From contig NZ_LJIZ01000021.1 of NCBI RefSeq assembly GCF_001420605.1, positions 143,856 through 207,855 on the forward strand: a stretch of DNA of 64,000 bases. The letters run 5' to 3'. The translations under genes were made by a program, and so were the position numbers. Numbering within the stretch: the first letter of the stretch is position 1; each line of letters starts with the position of its first letter. The notes below the pieces were generated by a model. It was given only the letters and a program-made list of their open reading frames with translations. It was not told where the DNA came from and searched no databases. This document shows positions 38,691 through 47,113 of the stretch, piece by piece. The DNA comes from Bacillus sp. FJAT-25509 (GTDB lineage: Bacteria; Bacillota; Bacilli; Bacillales; Bacillaceae_G).

Positions 38691-39545
38691 ATGCCACAAT
38701 TTTTTCAAAATAAACGTTTAATGATTGTCTTAGCTGCTATTATCTTACTAGTGGCACTTCTAGGTTATTCTTTAAGAAGTAATAGAAACCTTTCCATTCC
38801 TGAGCAGTTTATTAAAGATACAGTAAGTTTGACTGAAAAAGTTTTTAATAAGCCCGCACAACTTATTGCGGGTTTATTTAACAATATGGCGGACTTAAAA
38901 GATACATATGATGAAAATCAAGTTTTGAAAAGTAAGCTCGATAAATATGTTGAATTATCTGTACGTGAGAAAGCATTAGAAAAAGAAAACAAAGAATTAA
39001 AAGACACGATTGGAATCAAAAAAAGTTTAAGTGATTATGATACATTCCAAGCAACAGTAACAATAAGAGATCCTGATAAATGGCAACAAATCATTACTAT
39101 TGATAAAGGATCTATAGGTGGAATTGAAAAAGAAATGGCAGTTATCACATCTAAGGGCTTAATTGGTAAAGTTAAAAATGTTTCTAAATTTTCATCAACT
39201 GTACAATTATTAAGTTCTTCAGATCGAACAAATCGAATTTCTGCTAAAATTCAAGAAAAAGATACGGTTTTTGGTTTGATAGAAGGCTATGATGTTGAGA
39301 AGCAAGCTTTATTATTCAAACGAATTCCTTCAAATGCAAAAGTAAAAAAAGGACAAACAGTTGTGACTTCAGGTCTTGGTGGTGTTTTCCCAGCTAATCT
39401 AGTAATAGGTAAAGTTGAGGAAGTTGTGCCTGATGAACATGGGCTAACACAAACAGCTTATATTAAACCGCAAGCAGATTTTAATGACATAAATCATGTA
39501 CTAGCTGTTAAGCGTTCAATTGATCAGCCACAGAAAGGAGAGTAA
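38691..39545 (+). CDS. mreC: Rod-shape determining protein MreC
   Basis: Membrane-anchored elongasome scaffold protein with its main domain outside the cell. One N-terminal helix (residues 8-26), a coiled-coil (about 65-105, with ENQVLKSKLDKYVELSVREK), then the beta-barrel MreC domain (VTIRDPDKWQQIITIDKGS, VTSGLGGVFPANLVIGKVEEV). The length of 284 residues is typical. The start follows AGAGGGTG. It is followed by mreD after 7 bases. Confidence 0.96.
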   Translation: MPQFFQNKRLMIVLAAIILLVALLGYSLRSNRNLSIPEQFIKDTVSLTEKVFNKPAQLIAGLFNNMADLKDTYDENQVLKSKLDKYVELSVREKALEKENKELKDTIGIKKSLSDYDTFQATVTIRDPDKWQQIITIDKGSIGGIEKEMAVITSKGLIGKVKNVSKFSSTVQLLSSSDRTNRISAKIQEKDTVFGLIEGYDVEKQALLFKRIPSNAKVKKGQTVVTSGLGGVFPANLVIGKVEEVVPDEHGLTQTAYIKPQADFNDINHVLAVKRSIDQPQKGE

Positions 39546-39552
39546 TTAGTAA

Positions 39553-40071
39553 ATGAGTAAGTATGGTTTACCTCTCCTTTTAACATTTCTGTTTATATTA
39601 GAAAACATTTATGTATCAACTGTATCGCCAAACATTCTTGGTCATAATGCGATAATTGTTCCACATTTTTTATTTTTTGGTTTATTATTTATTACATTAT
39701 ATTACAATCCGAAGAAGGCACTTATTTATGGTGTTATCTTTGGATTCGTTTATGATATTGTTTATACAGAGATTATAGGTATATATTTAGCTGCTTTTCC
39801 GTTATTTATCTTTTTAATAAGTCAAGCAATTAAAATACTTTATGCGAATTTATTCGTTCGAAGTATTCTTGTTTTAATCTGGACAGCGGCTTTAGAATAT
39901 TTAGTATACGGATTAAATGCGTTATTCGGATTTACTAATATGAATAATACATACTTTATGAATCATCGATTATTTCCGACACTACTACTGAATGCACTAT
40001 TTATATTAATTTTTGCATATCCTTTCTCATCATTATTAAGAACGATTAGTGAAAATAATGAGGAAAAATAA
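39553..40071 (+). CDS. mreD: Rod-shape determining protein MreD
   Basis: A 172-residue membrane protein with about five to six helices and few long loops, typical of MreD; partner of MreC in the elongasome. Recognisable elements are PHFLFFGLLFITLYY and ALIYGVIFGFVYDIVYTEIIGIY. The ribosome site lies within the end of mreC (AAAGGAGAG), so expression is coupled with mreC. The order mreB-C-D then minC-D matches B. subtilis. Confidence 0.94.
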   Translation: MSKYGLPLLLTFLFILENIYVSTVSPNILGHNAIIVPHFLFFGLLFITLYYNPKKALIYGVIFGFVYDIVYTEIIGIYLAAFPLFIFLISQAIKILYANLFVRSILVLIWTAALEYLVYGLNALFGFTNMNNTYFMNHRLFPTLLLNALFILIFAYPFSSLLRTISENNEEK

Positions 40072-40121
40072 AGGATTTTTCGGGTGCATGTCGAATTATA
40101 CAATCGGGGTGAACACTTATC

Positions 40122-40805
40122 ATGGAACAGAGGCAACAATATGTTACAATAAAAGGAACGAAAGATGGTCTAACACTGCACCTCGATGATACATGTTCTT
40201 TTCAAATTTTAGTAGATGAAATTGAAGAAAGACTGTCTACCCACTTGTTTGAGAGCAATGATCGTCCCTTACTTGCAGTTCGATTAAAAATAGGAAATCG
40301 TTTTTTATCTCCTGAACAAGATGAAATTATTCGTTCAATTGTTCGTAAAAAGAATAATCTTGTGGTTGAAACAATCGAAAGTAATGTGATTTCGAAGCAA
40401 GACGCTATTGAATGGATGAAAAGGGAGGAAATTGTACCTATTTGTAGAATGGTAAGATCCGGTCAGATTCTCCAAGTGAAAGGTGATTTACTGTTAATCG
40501 GTGATGTTAACCCAGGTGGAACTGTTATTGCGGGTGGAAATATCTTTATTATGGGTGCACTAAGAGGTACTGCTCATGCCGGCTTTAATGGTAATAAGGA
40601 GGCAGTTATTGCGGCATCAATAATGAGACCAATGCAGTTGAGAATTTGCAGCATAATGAACAGAGCACCGGATCATTATGGTGATGAAGGCAATGAGATG
40701 GAATGTGCGTATATAAACGAAGATAGCCAAATCATTGTCGATCGCATACAATTTCTGACTCATCTTAGACCTAGTTTGACAAGGTTAGAAAGGGGCATGA
40801 TGTAA
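40122..40805 (+). CDS. minC: Septum site-determining protein MinC
   Basis: Division inhibitor that blocks FtsZ assembly away from midcell. The N-terminal domain (1-100) is the FtsZ-antagonist part ([17 protein letters not shown]). The C-terminal right-handed beta-helix (about 105-210) includes [22 protein letters not shown] and [17 protein letters not shown]. The length of 227 residues is normal. The start follows GGGGTG. minD begins two bases after the stop. Confidence 0.97.
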   Translation: MEQRQQYVTIKGTKDGLTLHLDDTCSFQILVDEIEERLSTHLFESNDRPLLAVRLKIGNRFLSPEQDEIIRSIVRKKNNLVVETIESNVISKQDAIEWMKREEIVPICRMVRSGQILQVKGDLLLIGDVNPGGTVIAGGNIFIMGALRGTAHAGFNGNKEAVIAASIMRPMQLRICSIMNRAPDHYGDEGNEMECAYINEDSQIIVDRIQFLTHLRPSLTRLERGMM

Positions 40806-40807
40806 CT

Positions 40808-41602
40808 GTGGGAGAGGCTATAGTAATTACATCTGGTAAAGGTGGAGTTGGTAAAACAACTACATCAGCAAATTTAGGAACAGCATTAGCGATGTTTGGA
40901 AAAAAAGTGTGCTTAATTGACACTGATATCGGCCTACGTAACTTAGACGTTGTCATGGGATTAGAAAATCGCATCGTCTATGATTTAGTAGACGTTGTTG
41001 AAGGTCGCTGTAAAACGCATCAGGCACTAATAAAGGATAAGCGATTTGAATGCTTATATTTATTACCTGCTGCACAAACAAGCGATAAAACTGCTGTTTC
41101 TCCTGAACAAATGAGAGAGCTTGTTGATGAATTAAAAAAGGACTATGATTATATATTAATAGACTGCCCTGCTGGTATTGAGCAAGGATATAAAAATGCA
41201 GTAGCAGGTGCAGATAAGGCGATTGTTGTCACAACTCCTGAAGTTTCTTCAATTCGTGATGCAGATCGTATTATTGGATTATTAGATCAAGAGGATATTG
41301 AACCTCCTAAACTAGTAATCAATCGTATTAGAAGTCATATGATGGAAAATAGAGATAGCTTAGATGTTGATGAAATTACTTCAATGTTAGCTGTAGATTT
41401 AATTGGTATTGTCCAAGATGATGAAAACGTTATTAAAGCAACTAATAGTGGTGAACCTGTAGCTATGAATCCAAATTCAAAAGCTTCTATTGCATATAGA
41501 AATATTGCAAGAAGAGTGCTAGGGGAATCTGTACCATTACAATCATTAGAAACTGAAAAGAGCATTTTCTTTAAAGTGAAAAAGTTATTTGGTATCCGAT
41601 AA
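40808..41602 (+). CDS. minD: Septum site-determining ATPase MinD
   Basis: Membrane-binding ParA-type ATPase that recruits MinC to poles. The deviant Walker A GKGGVGKT is at residues 10-17, with DTDIGLRNLD and ILIDCPAG motifs. The C-terminal amphipathic membrane-targeting helix is seen as IFFKVKKLFGI. The length of 264 residues is typical. The GTG start lies two bases after minC; its ribosome site is weak, suggesting coupling to minC translation. MinE is absent, as expected for Bacillus, which uses DivIVA/MinJ. Confidence 0.98.
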   Translation: MGEAIVITSGKGGVGKTTTSANLGTALAMFGKKVCLIDTDIGLRNLDVVMGLENRIVYDLVDVVEGRCKTHQALIKDKRFECLYLLPAAQTSDKTAVSPEQMRELVDELKKDYDYILIDCPAGIEQGYKNAVAGADKAIVVTTPEVSSIRDADRIIGLLDQEDIEPPKLVINRIRSHMMENRDSLDVDEITSMLAVDLIGIVQDDENVIKATNSGEPVAMNPNSKASIAYRNIARRVLGESVPLQSLETEKSIFFKVKKLFGIR

Positions 41603-41634
41603 CACTTCGTAAAAAACGAAGTGTTTTTCTTTTA
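41601..41634 (+). terminator. terminator of mre-min operon
   Basis: A 9-bp stem AACACTTCG/CGAAGTGTT with a 7-base loop, overlapping the minD stop, then a T-rich tract. Confidence 0.88.
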
Positions 41635-41698
41635 TCCATTTTTCAATTTTCTCCCAAAATCCTGCCTAATACCTTTGTCCATTTTTCAAATTATCTAC

Positions 41699-41727
41699 TC
41701 ATAAGTTGTCCTACCCGTTCATATAAA
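41699..41727 (+). promoter_or_regulatory. putative sigma-E promoter of spoIVFAB
   Basis: TCATAAG, 14 bases, then CATATAAA, about 35 bases before spoIVFA. It closely matches the spoVID and safA promoters of this window. The spoIVF operon is sigma-E-controlled in B. subtilis. Confidence 0.55.
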
Positions 41728-41760
41728 TTAATTAACTAGTTTGCGAGGAGAGGTGACACT

Positions 41761-42531
41761 TTGAGTAAGCGCGTAGATGATATAAGAAAGCGGATCGCTA
41801 AACGGCGTGAACAAGAAGAAAAATGGGGAAATCCGAATCAAGCGATGAGCAAATTTCCGGTAAAAGAAGTGCAAAATACTGAGGGCGGATACACTTATAC
41901 TTATGATGATTTGGTAGAAGAGCAAGGTAAGAAAATAATGAATAATTCTAACTTTATGTTTAGAAGTTTATTATGCGCGATCATTGTACTAGCTTTAGCC
42001 ATCATCTTAAAAAGTAACTCACCTATGGCATCTCAAGTTCGGCATGGTCTATCCCAAGTTTATGAAAGTGAATTTCAATTTGCCTCATTACAGAAATGGT
42101 ATGAAGATCGGTTTGGAAGTCCAATTGCTTTTTTACCGCAATTAAATGATCAAAAAAAGAATGTAGGAAATGATAATTATGCTGTTCCTGCAAGTGGTAA
42201 AGTACTACAAAGCTTTAAAACGGACGGCCAAGGGATATTGATTCAAACTGAAGCTAACCAAAAAGTAGAGTCAATCAAAAAGGGTCGAGTCCTTTTTGTA
42301 GGAAAGAAAGATAATTTAGGAAATACGGTTATTATTCAACACGCCGATGGTTCAGAATCTTGGTACGGAAAATTAGGAACAACTAACGTAAAAGTATACG
42401 ACGAAGTGGATAGTAAAAAGATTATCGGAACGGTGTCATCTAATGATGAAGGGAATCTAGGTACTTATTATTTTGCAATTAAAATGGGGGAAAAATTTAT
42501 TGATCCGAAACAGGTGATTCCATTTGAATAA
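41761..42531 (+). CDS. spoIVFA: SpoIVFA, regulator and scaffold of the pro-sigma-K protease
   Basis: Outer-forespore-membrane protein that holds SpoIVFB inactive together with BofA until a forespore signal arrives. A basic N-terminal cytoplasmic region (residues 1-60) precedes one membrane helix (about 65-85, FRSLLCAIIVLALAIIL). A LytM/M23-like domain follows (about 140-250, VIIQHADGSESWYGKLG); it lacks a complete zinc-site pattern, consistent with a non-enzymatic role. The protein has 256 residues (264 in B. subtilis). The TTG start follows GAGGAGAGGTG. The end overlaps spoIVFB by eight bases. Confidence 0.95.
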   Translation: MSKRVDDIRKRIAKRREQEEKWGNPNQAMSKFPVKEVQNTEGGYTYTYDDLVEEQGKKIMNNSNFMFRSLLCAIIVLALAIILKSNSPMASQVRHGLSQVYESEFQFASLQKWYEDRFGSPIAFLPQLNDQKKNVGNDNYAVPASGKVLQSFKTDGQGILIQTEANQKVESIKKGRVLFVGKKDNLGNTVIIQHADGSESWYGKLGTTNVKVYDEVDSKKIIGTVSSNDEGNLGTYYFAIKMGEKFIDPKQVIPFE

Positions 42532-43384
42532 ATGGCTAATTCTTCCTTCAAAAATTTCAGTTCATCCACTGTATTTGTTAATTGCATGTATTGGTATTAT
42601 GACAGCTAATTTTTGGTCAGTATTGTTTGTATCCATTATTATTTTTTGCCACGAATTAGGTCACGCCATTGCTGCTACTTCATTTAATTGGAGAATTAAT
42701 AAAATTACGCTACTTCCGTTTGGTGGGGTTGTAGATCTTGATGAACATGGAAATCGACCAACTTACGAGGAGTTTATTGTTACAATCTCTGGTCCCATTC
42801 AACATTTAACTTTATATATAATCGCTAACTTTCTATTTCGAATGAATTTAATGCCAGAAAACCTTTATACGCTTTTTATCAACTACAATCTTAGTATTCT
42901 TTGTTTTAATTTATTACCAATTTGGCCATTAGACGGTGGAAAATTAATACATCATTTATTTTCATTGATCTTTCCGTTCGTTAGAGCCCATATATATAGC
43001 TTGTACTCATCATTTGTATTTTTAGTGTTATCCTCATTACTTACAATCATAATTCAGCCTATGAACATTACTATTTGGGTTTGTCTATTATTTTTAATCG
43101 TTTCCTTATGGGGTGAATGGAAAAATAGGCATTTTGTTGTTATACGATTTTTAATGGAACGATTTTATGGAAACAAACAATATATCCAAAAAATTAAATC
43201 AATCTCCTTGAATAAAGAAACAAAATTATTTGAAGTTTTTTCTAACTTTCAAAAAGGGTATAAATACAACGTCGTCTTTTCTCTTGATAAAAAAAATCAA
43301 CAAATGTTAGATGAAAATGAATTATTACATGCTTACTTTACTGAGAAGAAAGCAACCTATTCGCTTGAAGAACTAATTAGTTAG
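42524..43384 (+). CDS. spoIVFB: SpoIVFB, intramembrane metalloprotease processing pro-sigma-K
   Basis: Site-2-protease family enzyme cleaving the sigma-K pro-peptide in the mother cell. The zinc site HELGH has H43, E44 and H47, and the third ligand D137 lies in WPLDGG; all four positions equal the published B. subtilis numbering. Six hydrophobic segments are visible in the first 200 residues, then a C-terminal domain (about 210-286, CBS-like) that in the family senses ATP. The length is 286 residues. The TTG start lies inside spoIVFA after AGGTGATT, so the two are translationally coupled. BofC, a further member of the checkpoint, is encoded near 59.7 kb. Confidence 0.97.
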   Translation: MNKWLILPSKISVHPLYLLIACIGIMTANFWSVLFVSIIIFCHELGHAIAATSFNWRINKITLLPFGGVVDLDEHGNRPTYEEFIVTISGPIQHLTLYIIANFLFRMNLMPENLYTLFINYNLSILCFNLLPIWPLDGGKLIHHLFSLIFPFVRAHIYSLYSSFVFLVLSSLLTIIIQPMNITIWVCLLFLIVSLWGEWKNRHFVVIRFLMERFYGNKQYIQKIKSISLNKETKLFEVFSNFQKGYKYNVVFSLDKKNQQMLDENELLHAYFTEKKATYSLEELIS

Positions 43385-43460
43385 ATTGCATTTACTTTAA
43401 ACTTTTCCCAACAACTTTGAGAAATTTTACTTAATCCCAAAAAAATATAAGAGTTTGCAC

Positions 43461-43496
43461 AAAAAAAGATGGTCTCTAGTTGAGGCCATTTTTTTA
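43461..43496. terminator. bidirectional terminator between spoIVFB and the glycosyltransferase gene
   Basis: Stem ATGG.CTC/GAG.CCAT flanked by an A-run on one side and a T-run on the other, suiting both convergent genes. Confidence 0.75.
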
Positions 43497-43518
43497 AATT
43501 TGTATTATTCAATTCTAT

Positions 43519-44085
43519 TTATACATACCACGATGAGTCTTTTGGAATATAGTCATAGTAATACAATATAGAAGGGATCCTTTTTTGAATTTTTATATCG
43601 TTTGAAACTCGTCTGCCCCATTCATCGTCTTCACCAAAACTAATATTAAGAAACTTATGTGCCGAGGCAATCTTTTTTGAATAGCACATTAAATGATTTG
43701 GTTTTCGATAATAATAATGATCATCTTCCCCATGGGCAAACTCTTTCCCATACTTACAAACTTTTGAATATTGGTTATTAAAATTTACTAAAACGTCAAA
43801 TACAATACAGTCAACATTTGGCGTTTCATTTATTGCTGAGCACAATAATTCGATATAATTTGGTTCTATCCGATCATCGTCATCTATAAATACTACATAA
43901 TCTCCTTTTGCTTGCTCAATTAGAACATTTCTTTTTTCACCAATGCTTCTTTTTTTATTTTCTAAAAGTACTAATATTTCAACAGGATATGTTTTACTCT
44001 GTTTATCTAATTCATTAATAATATTATTTAAATACCCCATTCTTTCGGGGACAGTTGGAATAAGAATTGATAGAATTATATCCAT
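43519..44085 (-). CDS. small family 2 glycosyltransferase
   Basis: A 188-residue GT-A fold enzyme. The N-terminal SILIPTVPERMGYLNNII is followed by GDYVVFIDDDDRIEPNYIE, in which Asp68-Asp71 give the DXD nucleotide-sugar/metal site, and by SFGEDDEWGRR, a likely acceptor/catalytic-base segment. Acceptor and sugar are unknown; no membrane segment is seen. It is encoded against the flanking sporulation and RNase genes and has no counterpart between spoIVFB and rplU in B. subtilis, so it is probably an insertion. It is shorter than most GT2 enzymes but ends naturally. Confidence 0.82.
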   Translation of the reverse strand: MDIILSILIPTVPERMGYLNNIINELDKQSKTYPVEILVLLENKKRSIGEKRNVLIEQAKGDYVVFIDDDDRIEPNYIELLCSAINETPNVDCIVFDVLVNFNNQYSKVCKYGKEFAHGEDDHYYYRKPNHLMCYSKKIASAHKFLNISFGEDDEWGRRVSNDIKIQKRIPSILYYYDYIPKDSSWYV

Positions 44086-44282
44086 ATAATCGCTCCTATC
44101 TAAATCAGGATTAAGTAAAAGAAAGGGAAAAATAATGTCTCTTTAAAGAACAATGTAAGGGAAATCTAAATATAATATTCAATTTCTAATATTCATGTGA
44201 GTAGACTAACTAATCGATTGTATTAACTAGCTTTTTTCTAATTAAATGAATAAAATGATAGGTACTATACATAGTTAGGAAG

Positions 44283-45746
44283 ATGAATTTGAAGAAAGTT
44301 ATTATGAATGTTAAACATTCAGAGAAAAGAATTGCTGTAACTGAAAATGACCAGCTAGTAGAATGGTTTTCTTCTGCTGATAAAAATACACATGTGGGAA
44401 ATATATATGTAGGACAAATCCAAGAGGTCATGCCGAAATTAAATGCCATTTTTGTAAATATTGGTTTAAATAAAAATGGCTTCATGAGATTGGAAGATAC
44501 AATCGAGGGTAAAGAATCTGAAATCAATAAAGATGAATTAATACGAAAAAAGTTCCAAAAAGGACAATATATTTTGGTTCAAGTAATAAAGGATGCGTTT
44601 GATGAGAAAGGTCCTAAGCTAACAAATAATCTTGAATTTTCTGGTGATTACGTAGTATATTTCCCTCTTACAAAACAAGTTGCTGTATCAAATAAAATAA
44701 AAAAAGAATCGAAACGAAATAAATTATATTCATTAGGTCGGGATTACACTAGTGATAGTGAGGGGCTAATTTTCAGATCTTCATGTGAAAATGCCGAATC
44801 GGATGAGATTTTAAATGAGTTAAAAGGATTTCAAATAGTTTATGAGTCGTTTAAAAATCAAAGTTTTAAAAAAATCACTTGTGTATGGGAAGCGAATTCC
44901 TTGTTTACTAAGTTTTTTAAATTGCATCCTAAAGATACAATCAGTGAATTAATAATTGATGATTTAGCTGCTTATAAAAATTATTTGCCTGAAGATCTTC
45001 AAATAATTAGTTATAGAGGAAATGAAAATATTTTTGTAGCATTTAAAATAGAAGAACAAATAGAGAAATCCTTTAAACAAATTGTATGGTTAAAAAATGG
45101 CTCATTTCTACTAATCGAGCAAACTGAAGCTATGACAGTAATCGATGTAAATACTGGTAAATTTAGCGGGAAAAATAATCGTGAAGAAACCGTGTATCAT
45201 ACAAATCAATTAGCTGCAATTGAGATTGTTCGCCAATTAAGACTTCGTGATATTGGTGGAATGATTATTGTTGATTTTATTAATATGAAGTCCATTGAAC
45301 AGCAAAAAAGTATAGGTGTTTTATTAAAGGAAGCGTTTAAAAATGACCGAGCATATACAAAGCTATTTGGGTTTTCAGGACTTGGTTTATTCGAACTTAC
45401 ACGCAAAAGAACAGCTCATTCACATATCGAAGCAACACATCAAAAGTGTCCTGAGTGTAATGGTAGTGGGCTTGTAAAAAACACTGTTCAGACAGCCTTT
45501 GAGTTAGAAAGAGAGCTTTGGGAACTCTCAACAAGTCGTGATATTGAGGCATTACTTGTTGAATGTAGTGAAGATGTTGCAAAAGCGTTAAATGGAGATC
45601 AAAATAATCATGTTCAAAGACTAGAAAAAGCAATGTTTATAAAAATCTGTTTAAAAATTATATCTTCAAAAACACCATTTTATAATATAGCTAGAACTGG
45701 AACGACCAAGGAAATAACTAGCTATTTAGAAACTGACATTAACTGA
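44283..45746 (+). CDS. rng: Ribonuclease E/G family endoribonuclease (RNase G)
   Basis: Single-strand-specific endoribonuclease for rRNA maturation and mRNA decay. The S1-like domain is near the N-terminus (GNIYVGQIQEVMPKLNAIFVNIG). The catalytic Asp residues are in AMTVIDVNTGKF and GGMIIVDFINM. The Zn-link motif CPECNGSG is present. The protein has 487 residues, the RNase G size, without the long RNase E tail. The ATG abuts its GGAAG ribosome site, so the TTG two codons later (44289) may be the real start. B. subtilis lacks an RNase E/G and uses RNase Y, so this gene is a clear difference in RNA-decay equipment. Confidence 0.95.
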   Translation: MNLKKVIMNVKHSEKRIAVTENDQLVEWFSSADKNTHVGNIYVGQIQEVMPKLNAIFVNIGLNKNGFMRLEDTIEGKESEINKDELIRKKFQKGQYILVQVIKDAFDEKGPKLTNNLEFSGDYVVYFPLTKQVAVSNKIKKESKRNKLYSLGRDYTSDSEGLIFRSSCENAESDEILNELKGFQIVYESFKNQSFKKITCVWEANSLFTKFFKLHPKDTISELIIDDLAAYKNYLPEDLQIISYRGNENIFVAFKIEEQIEKSFKQIVWLKNGSFLLIEQTEAMTVIDVNTGKFSGKNNREETVYHTNQLAAIEIVRQLRLRDIGGMIIVDFINMKSIEQQKSIGVLLKEAFKNDRAYTKLFGFSGLGLFELTRKRTAHSHIEATHQKCPECNGSGLVKNTVQTAFELERELWELSTSRDIEALLVECSEDVAKALNGDQNNHVQRLEKAMFIKICLKIISSKTPFYNIARTGTTKEITSYLETDIN

Positions 45747-45754
45747 AGTAGTTG

Positions 45755-45783
45755 TTGACATTCGACATATGTCATGGTAACAT
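45755..45783 (+). promoter_or_regulatory. sigma-A promoter of the rplU operon with palindromic spacer
   Basis: TTGACA, a 17-base spacer, then TAACAT. The spacer holds a perfect 10-bp palindrome GACATATGTC (45765-45774), which could be a binding site for a regulator. Confidence 0.65.
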
Positions 45784-45796
45784 CATAATGTTATTG

Positions 45797-45880
45797 TTTG
45801 TAGCGCACCCGTGCTACAACCGCGCATAATAGGTATTAAATTGCTATTATTAGCATGCCTATTGGTGGCGAGTCTTAGAC
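45797..45880 (+). promoter_or_regulatory. L21 leader RNA of the rplU-prp-rpmA operon
   Basis: A structured leader lies just upstream of rplU: a first hairpin TGTAGC/GCTACA, then a second stem ATAGG/CCTAT, then GGTGGCGAGTC before the ribosome site. The layout and sequence resemble the L21 leader of Bacillales, thought to mediate feedback control by L21. There is no T-run, so control would be translational or by another mechanism. Confidence 0.75.
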
Positions 45881-45898
45881 TATTGAGGAGGTGCAATT

Positions 45899-46207
45899 AT
45901 GTACGCAATTATTGAAACTGGTGGTAAACAAATCAAAGTTGAAGAAGGTCAAGCAATCTACATCGAAAAGCTTGATACTAACGCAGGTGAAACTGTAACA
46001 TTCGACAAAGTTTTATTCGTAGGTGGCGAAAACATCAAAGTTGGTAGCCCAACTGTTGAAGGAGCTACTGTAACTGCAAAAGTTGAAAAGAACGGTAAAG
46101 CTAAAAAGATTCTTGTATTCAAATACAAATCTAAAAAGAACTACCGTCGTAAGCAAGGTCATCGTCAACCTTACACTAAAGTTGTTATCGAAAAAATCAA
46201 CGCTTAA
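45899..46207 (+). CDS. rplU: 50S ribosomal protein L21
   Basis: Large-subunit protein of 102 residues starting [18 protein letters not shown] and ending with the basic [15 protein letters not shown] region that contacts 23S rRNA. The length matches B. subtilis (102). It has a strong GAGGAGGTG site, strongly biased codons, and heads the rplU-prp-rpmA cluster under the L21 leader. Confidence 0.99.
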   Translation: MYAIIETGGKQIKVEEGQAIYIEKLDTNAGETVTFDKVLFVGGENIKVGSPTVEGATVTAKVEKNGKAKKILVFKYKSKKNYRRKQGHRQPYTKVVIEKINA

Positions 46208-46216
46208 TTTTAAGTA

Positions 46217-46552
46217 ATGACTAAAATAACAATTGAACGTTTAAAAGATGGACGTATAGGTTCCTTTAAAATAAGTGGACATGCATTTTTTTCTGATGCT
46301 GGGACTGACATTGTTTGTGCCGGTATATCAGCAGTTTCAGTAGGAACTGTAAATGCTTTGGAAGCAATTTGTCGTATAGATTCTGAATTAAATACAGTGA
46401 TTGATGAAAAGAAAGGTTTCTTGAAGTATCAATTACCGATTGATTTAAATGAAGATAATATGCAAAAAGCGCAACTTATCCTTGAAGCGATGATCGTATC
46501 TTTACAAACTATCGCTGCAAGTTACGGTGACTATGTCACTATAAACGAGTAA
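46217..46552 (+). CDS. prp: Ribosomal-processing cysteine protease Prp
   Basis: A 111-residue protease that removes the N-terminal extension of ribosomal protein L27. The catalytic His22 lies in [10 protein letters not shown] and Cys34 in DIVCAGISA, the same positions as in the characterised Staphylococcus enzyme. It is encoded between rplU and its substrate gene rpmA, and the L27 encoded next carries the cleavable extension. It is ysxB in B. subtilis. The ribosome site is weak, keeping expression below the ribosomal proteins. Confidence 0.96.
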   Translation: MTKITIERLKDGRIGSFKISGHAFFSDAGTDIVCAGISAVSVGTVNALEAICRIDSELNTVIDEKKGFLKYQLPIDLNEDNMQKAQLILEAMIVSLQTIAASYGDYVTINE

Positions 46553-46568
46553 AACAGGAGGTGTAACC

Positions 46569-46859
46569 ATGTTAAAATTAAATCTTCAGTTATTTGCTTC
46601 TAAAAAGGGAGTAGGTTCTACAAAAAACGGTCGTGACTCAATGTCAAAACGTCTTGGCGCTAAACGTGCTGACGGACAATTCGTAACTGGTGGTTCAATT
46701 CTTTACCGTCAACGCGGCACTAAGATTTATCCAGGTGTAAACGTTGGTCGTGGTGGAGATGACACATTATTTGCGAAGGTTGATGGCGTAGTTAAATTCG
46801 AACGTTTAGGCCGTGACCGCAAACAAGTAAGTGTATACCCTGTAGCTCAAGAAGCTTAA
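46569..46859 (+). CDS. rpmA: 50S ribosomal protein L27 precursor
   Basis: A 96-residue L27 whose N-terminus reaches the peptidyl-transferase centre. The first ten residues ([10 protein letters not shown]) are the Firmicutes extension cleaved by Prp before SKKG. Downstream are the conserved [31 protein letters not shown] and DDTLFA motifs. It lies 16 bases after prp with an AGGAGGTG site. A terminator follows. Confidence 0.99.
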   Translation: MLKLNLQLFASKKGVGSTKNGRDSMSKRLGAKRADGQFVTGGSILYRQRGTKIYPGVNVGRGGDDTLFAKVDGVVKFERLGRDRKQVSVYPVAQEA

Positions 46860-46872
46860 GAAACTAACTTAG

Positions 46873-46904
46873 AAACTCTAACCTTTTAGGTTAGAGTTTT
46901 TCTG
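46873..46904 (+). terminator. terminator of the rplU-prp-rpmA operon
   Basis: An 11-bp stem AAACTCTAACC/GGTTAGAGTTT with a short loop and a T-run. Confidence 0.92.
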
Positions 46905-46990
46905 TACTTAAGATCTATTTATTTATAATAAATTGCTTTTCAACATAGAAAAAAGTGTTGTTATAGCAACCTCTCAAACAATATGCTCCG

Positions 46991-47068
46991 AGACTCGGCA
47001 TTTTACAAGGTAAACACTAGTTTGAGACATTCAAAATGATCAATCAAAATGCCGAGTCTAACTTTTTT
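46991..47068 (+). repeat. 14-bp inverted repeat enclosing 41 bases, then a T-run, between rpmA and spo0B
   Basis: AGACTCGGCATTTT pairs perfectly with AAAATGCCGAGTCT, followed shortly by seven T. It lies downstream of the rpmA terminator and 45 bases before spo0B, where a second terminator for rpmA would be unneeded. A small GTTG/CAAC hairpin precedes it. It could terminate a short RNA started in this gap, or be a leader element of spo0B-obgE. Confidence 0.7.
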
Positions 47069-47113
47069 ATACCTTCATAAATACCAAAAATGTAAACCTA
47101 TAGGAGAAATACA

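Noticed and set aside
46991-47068. Riboswitch of a known class
   Set aside because: Apart from the long stem I could not match any conserved riboswitch core.
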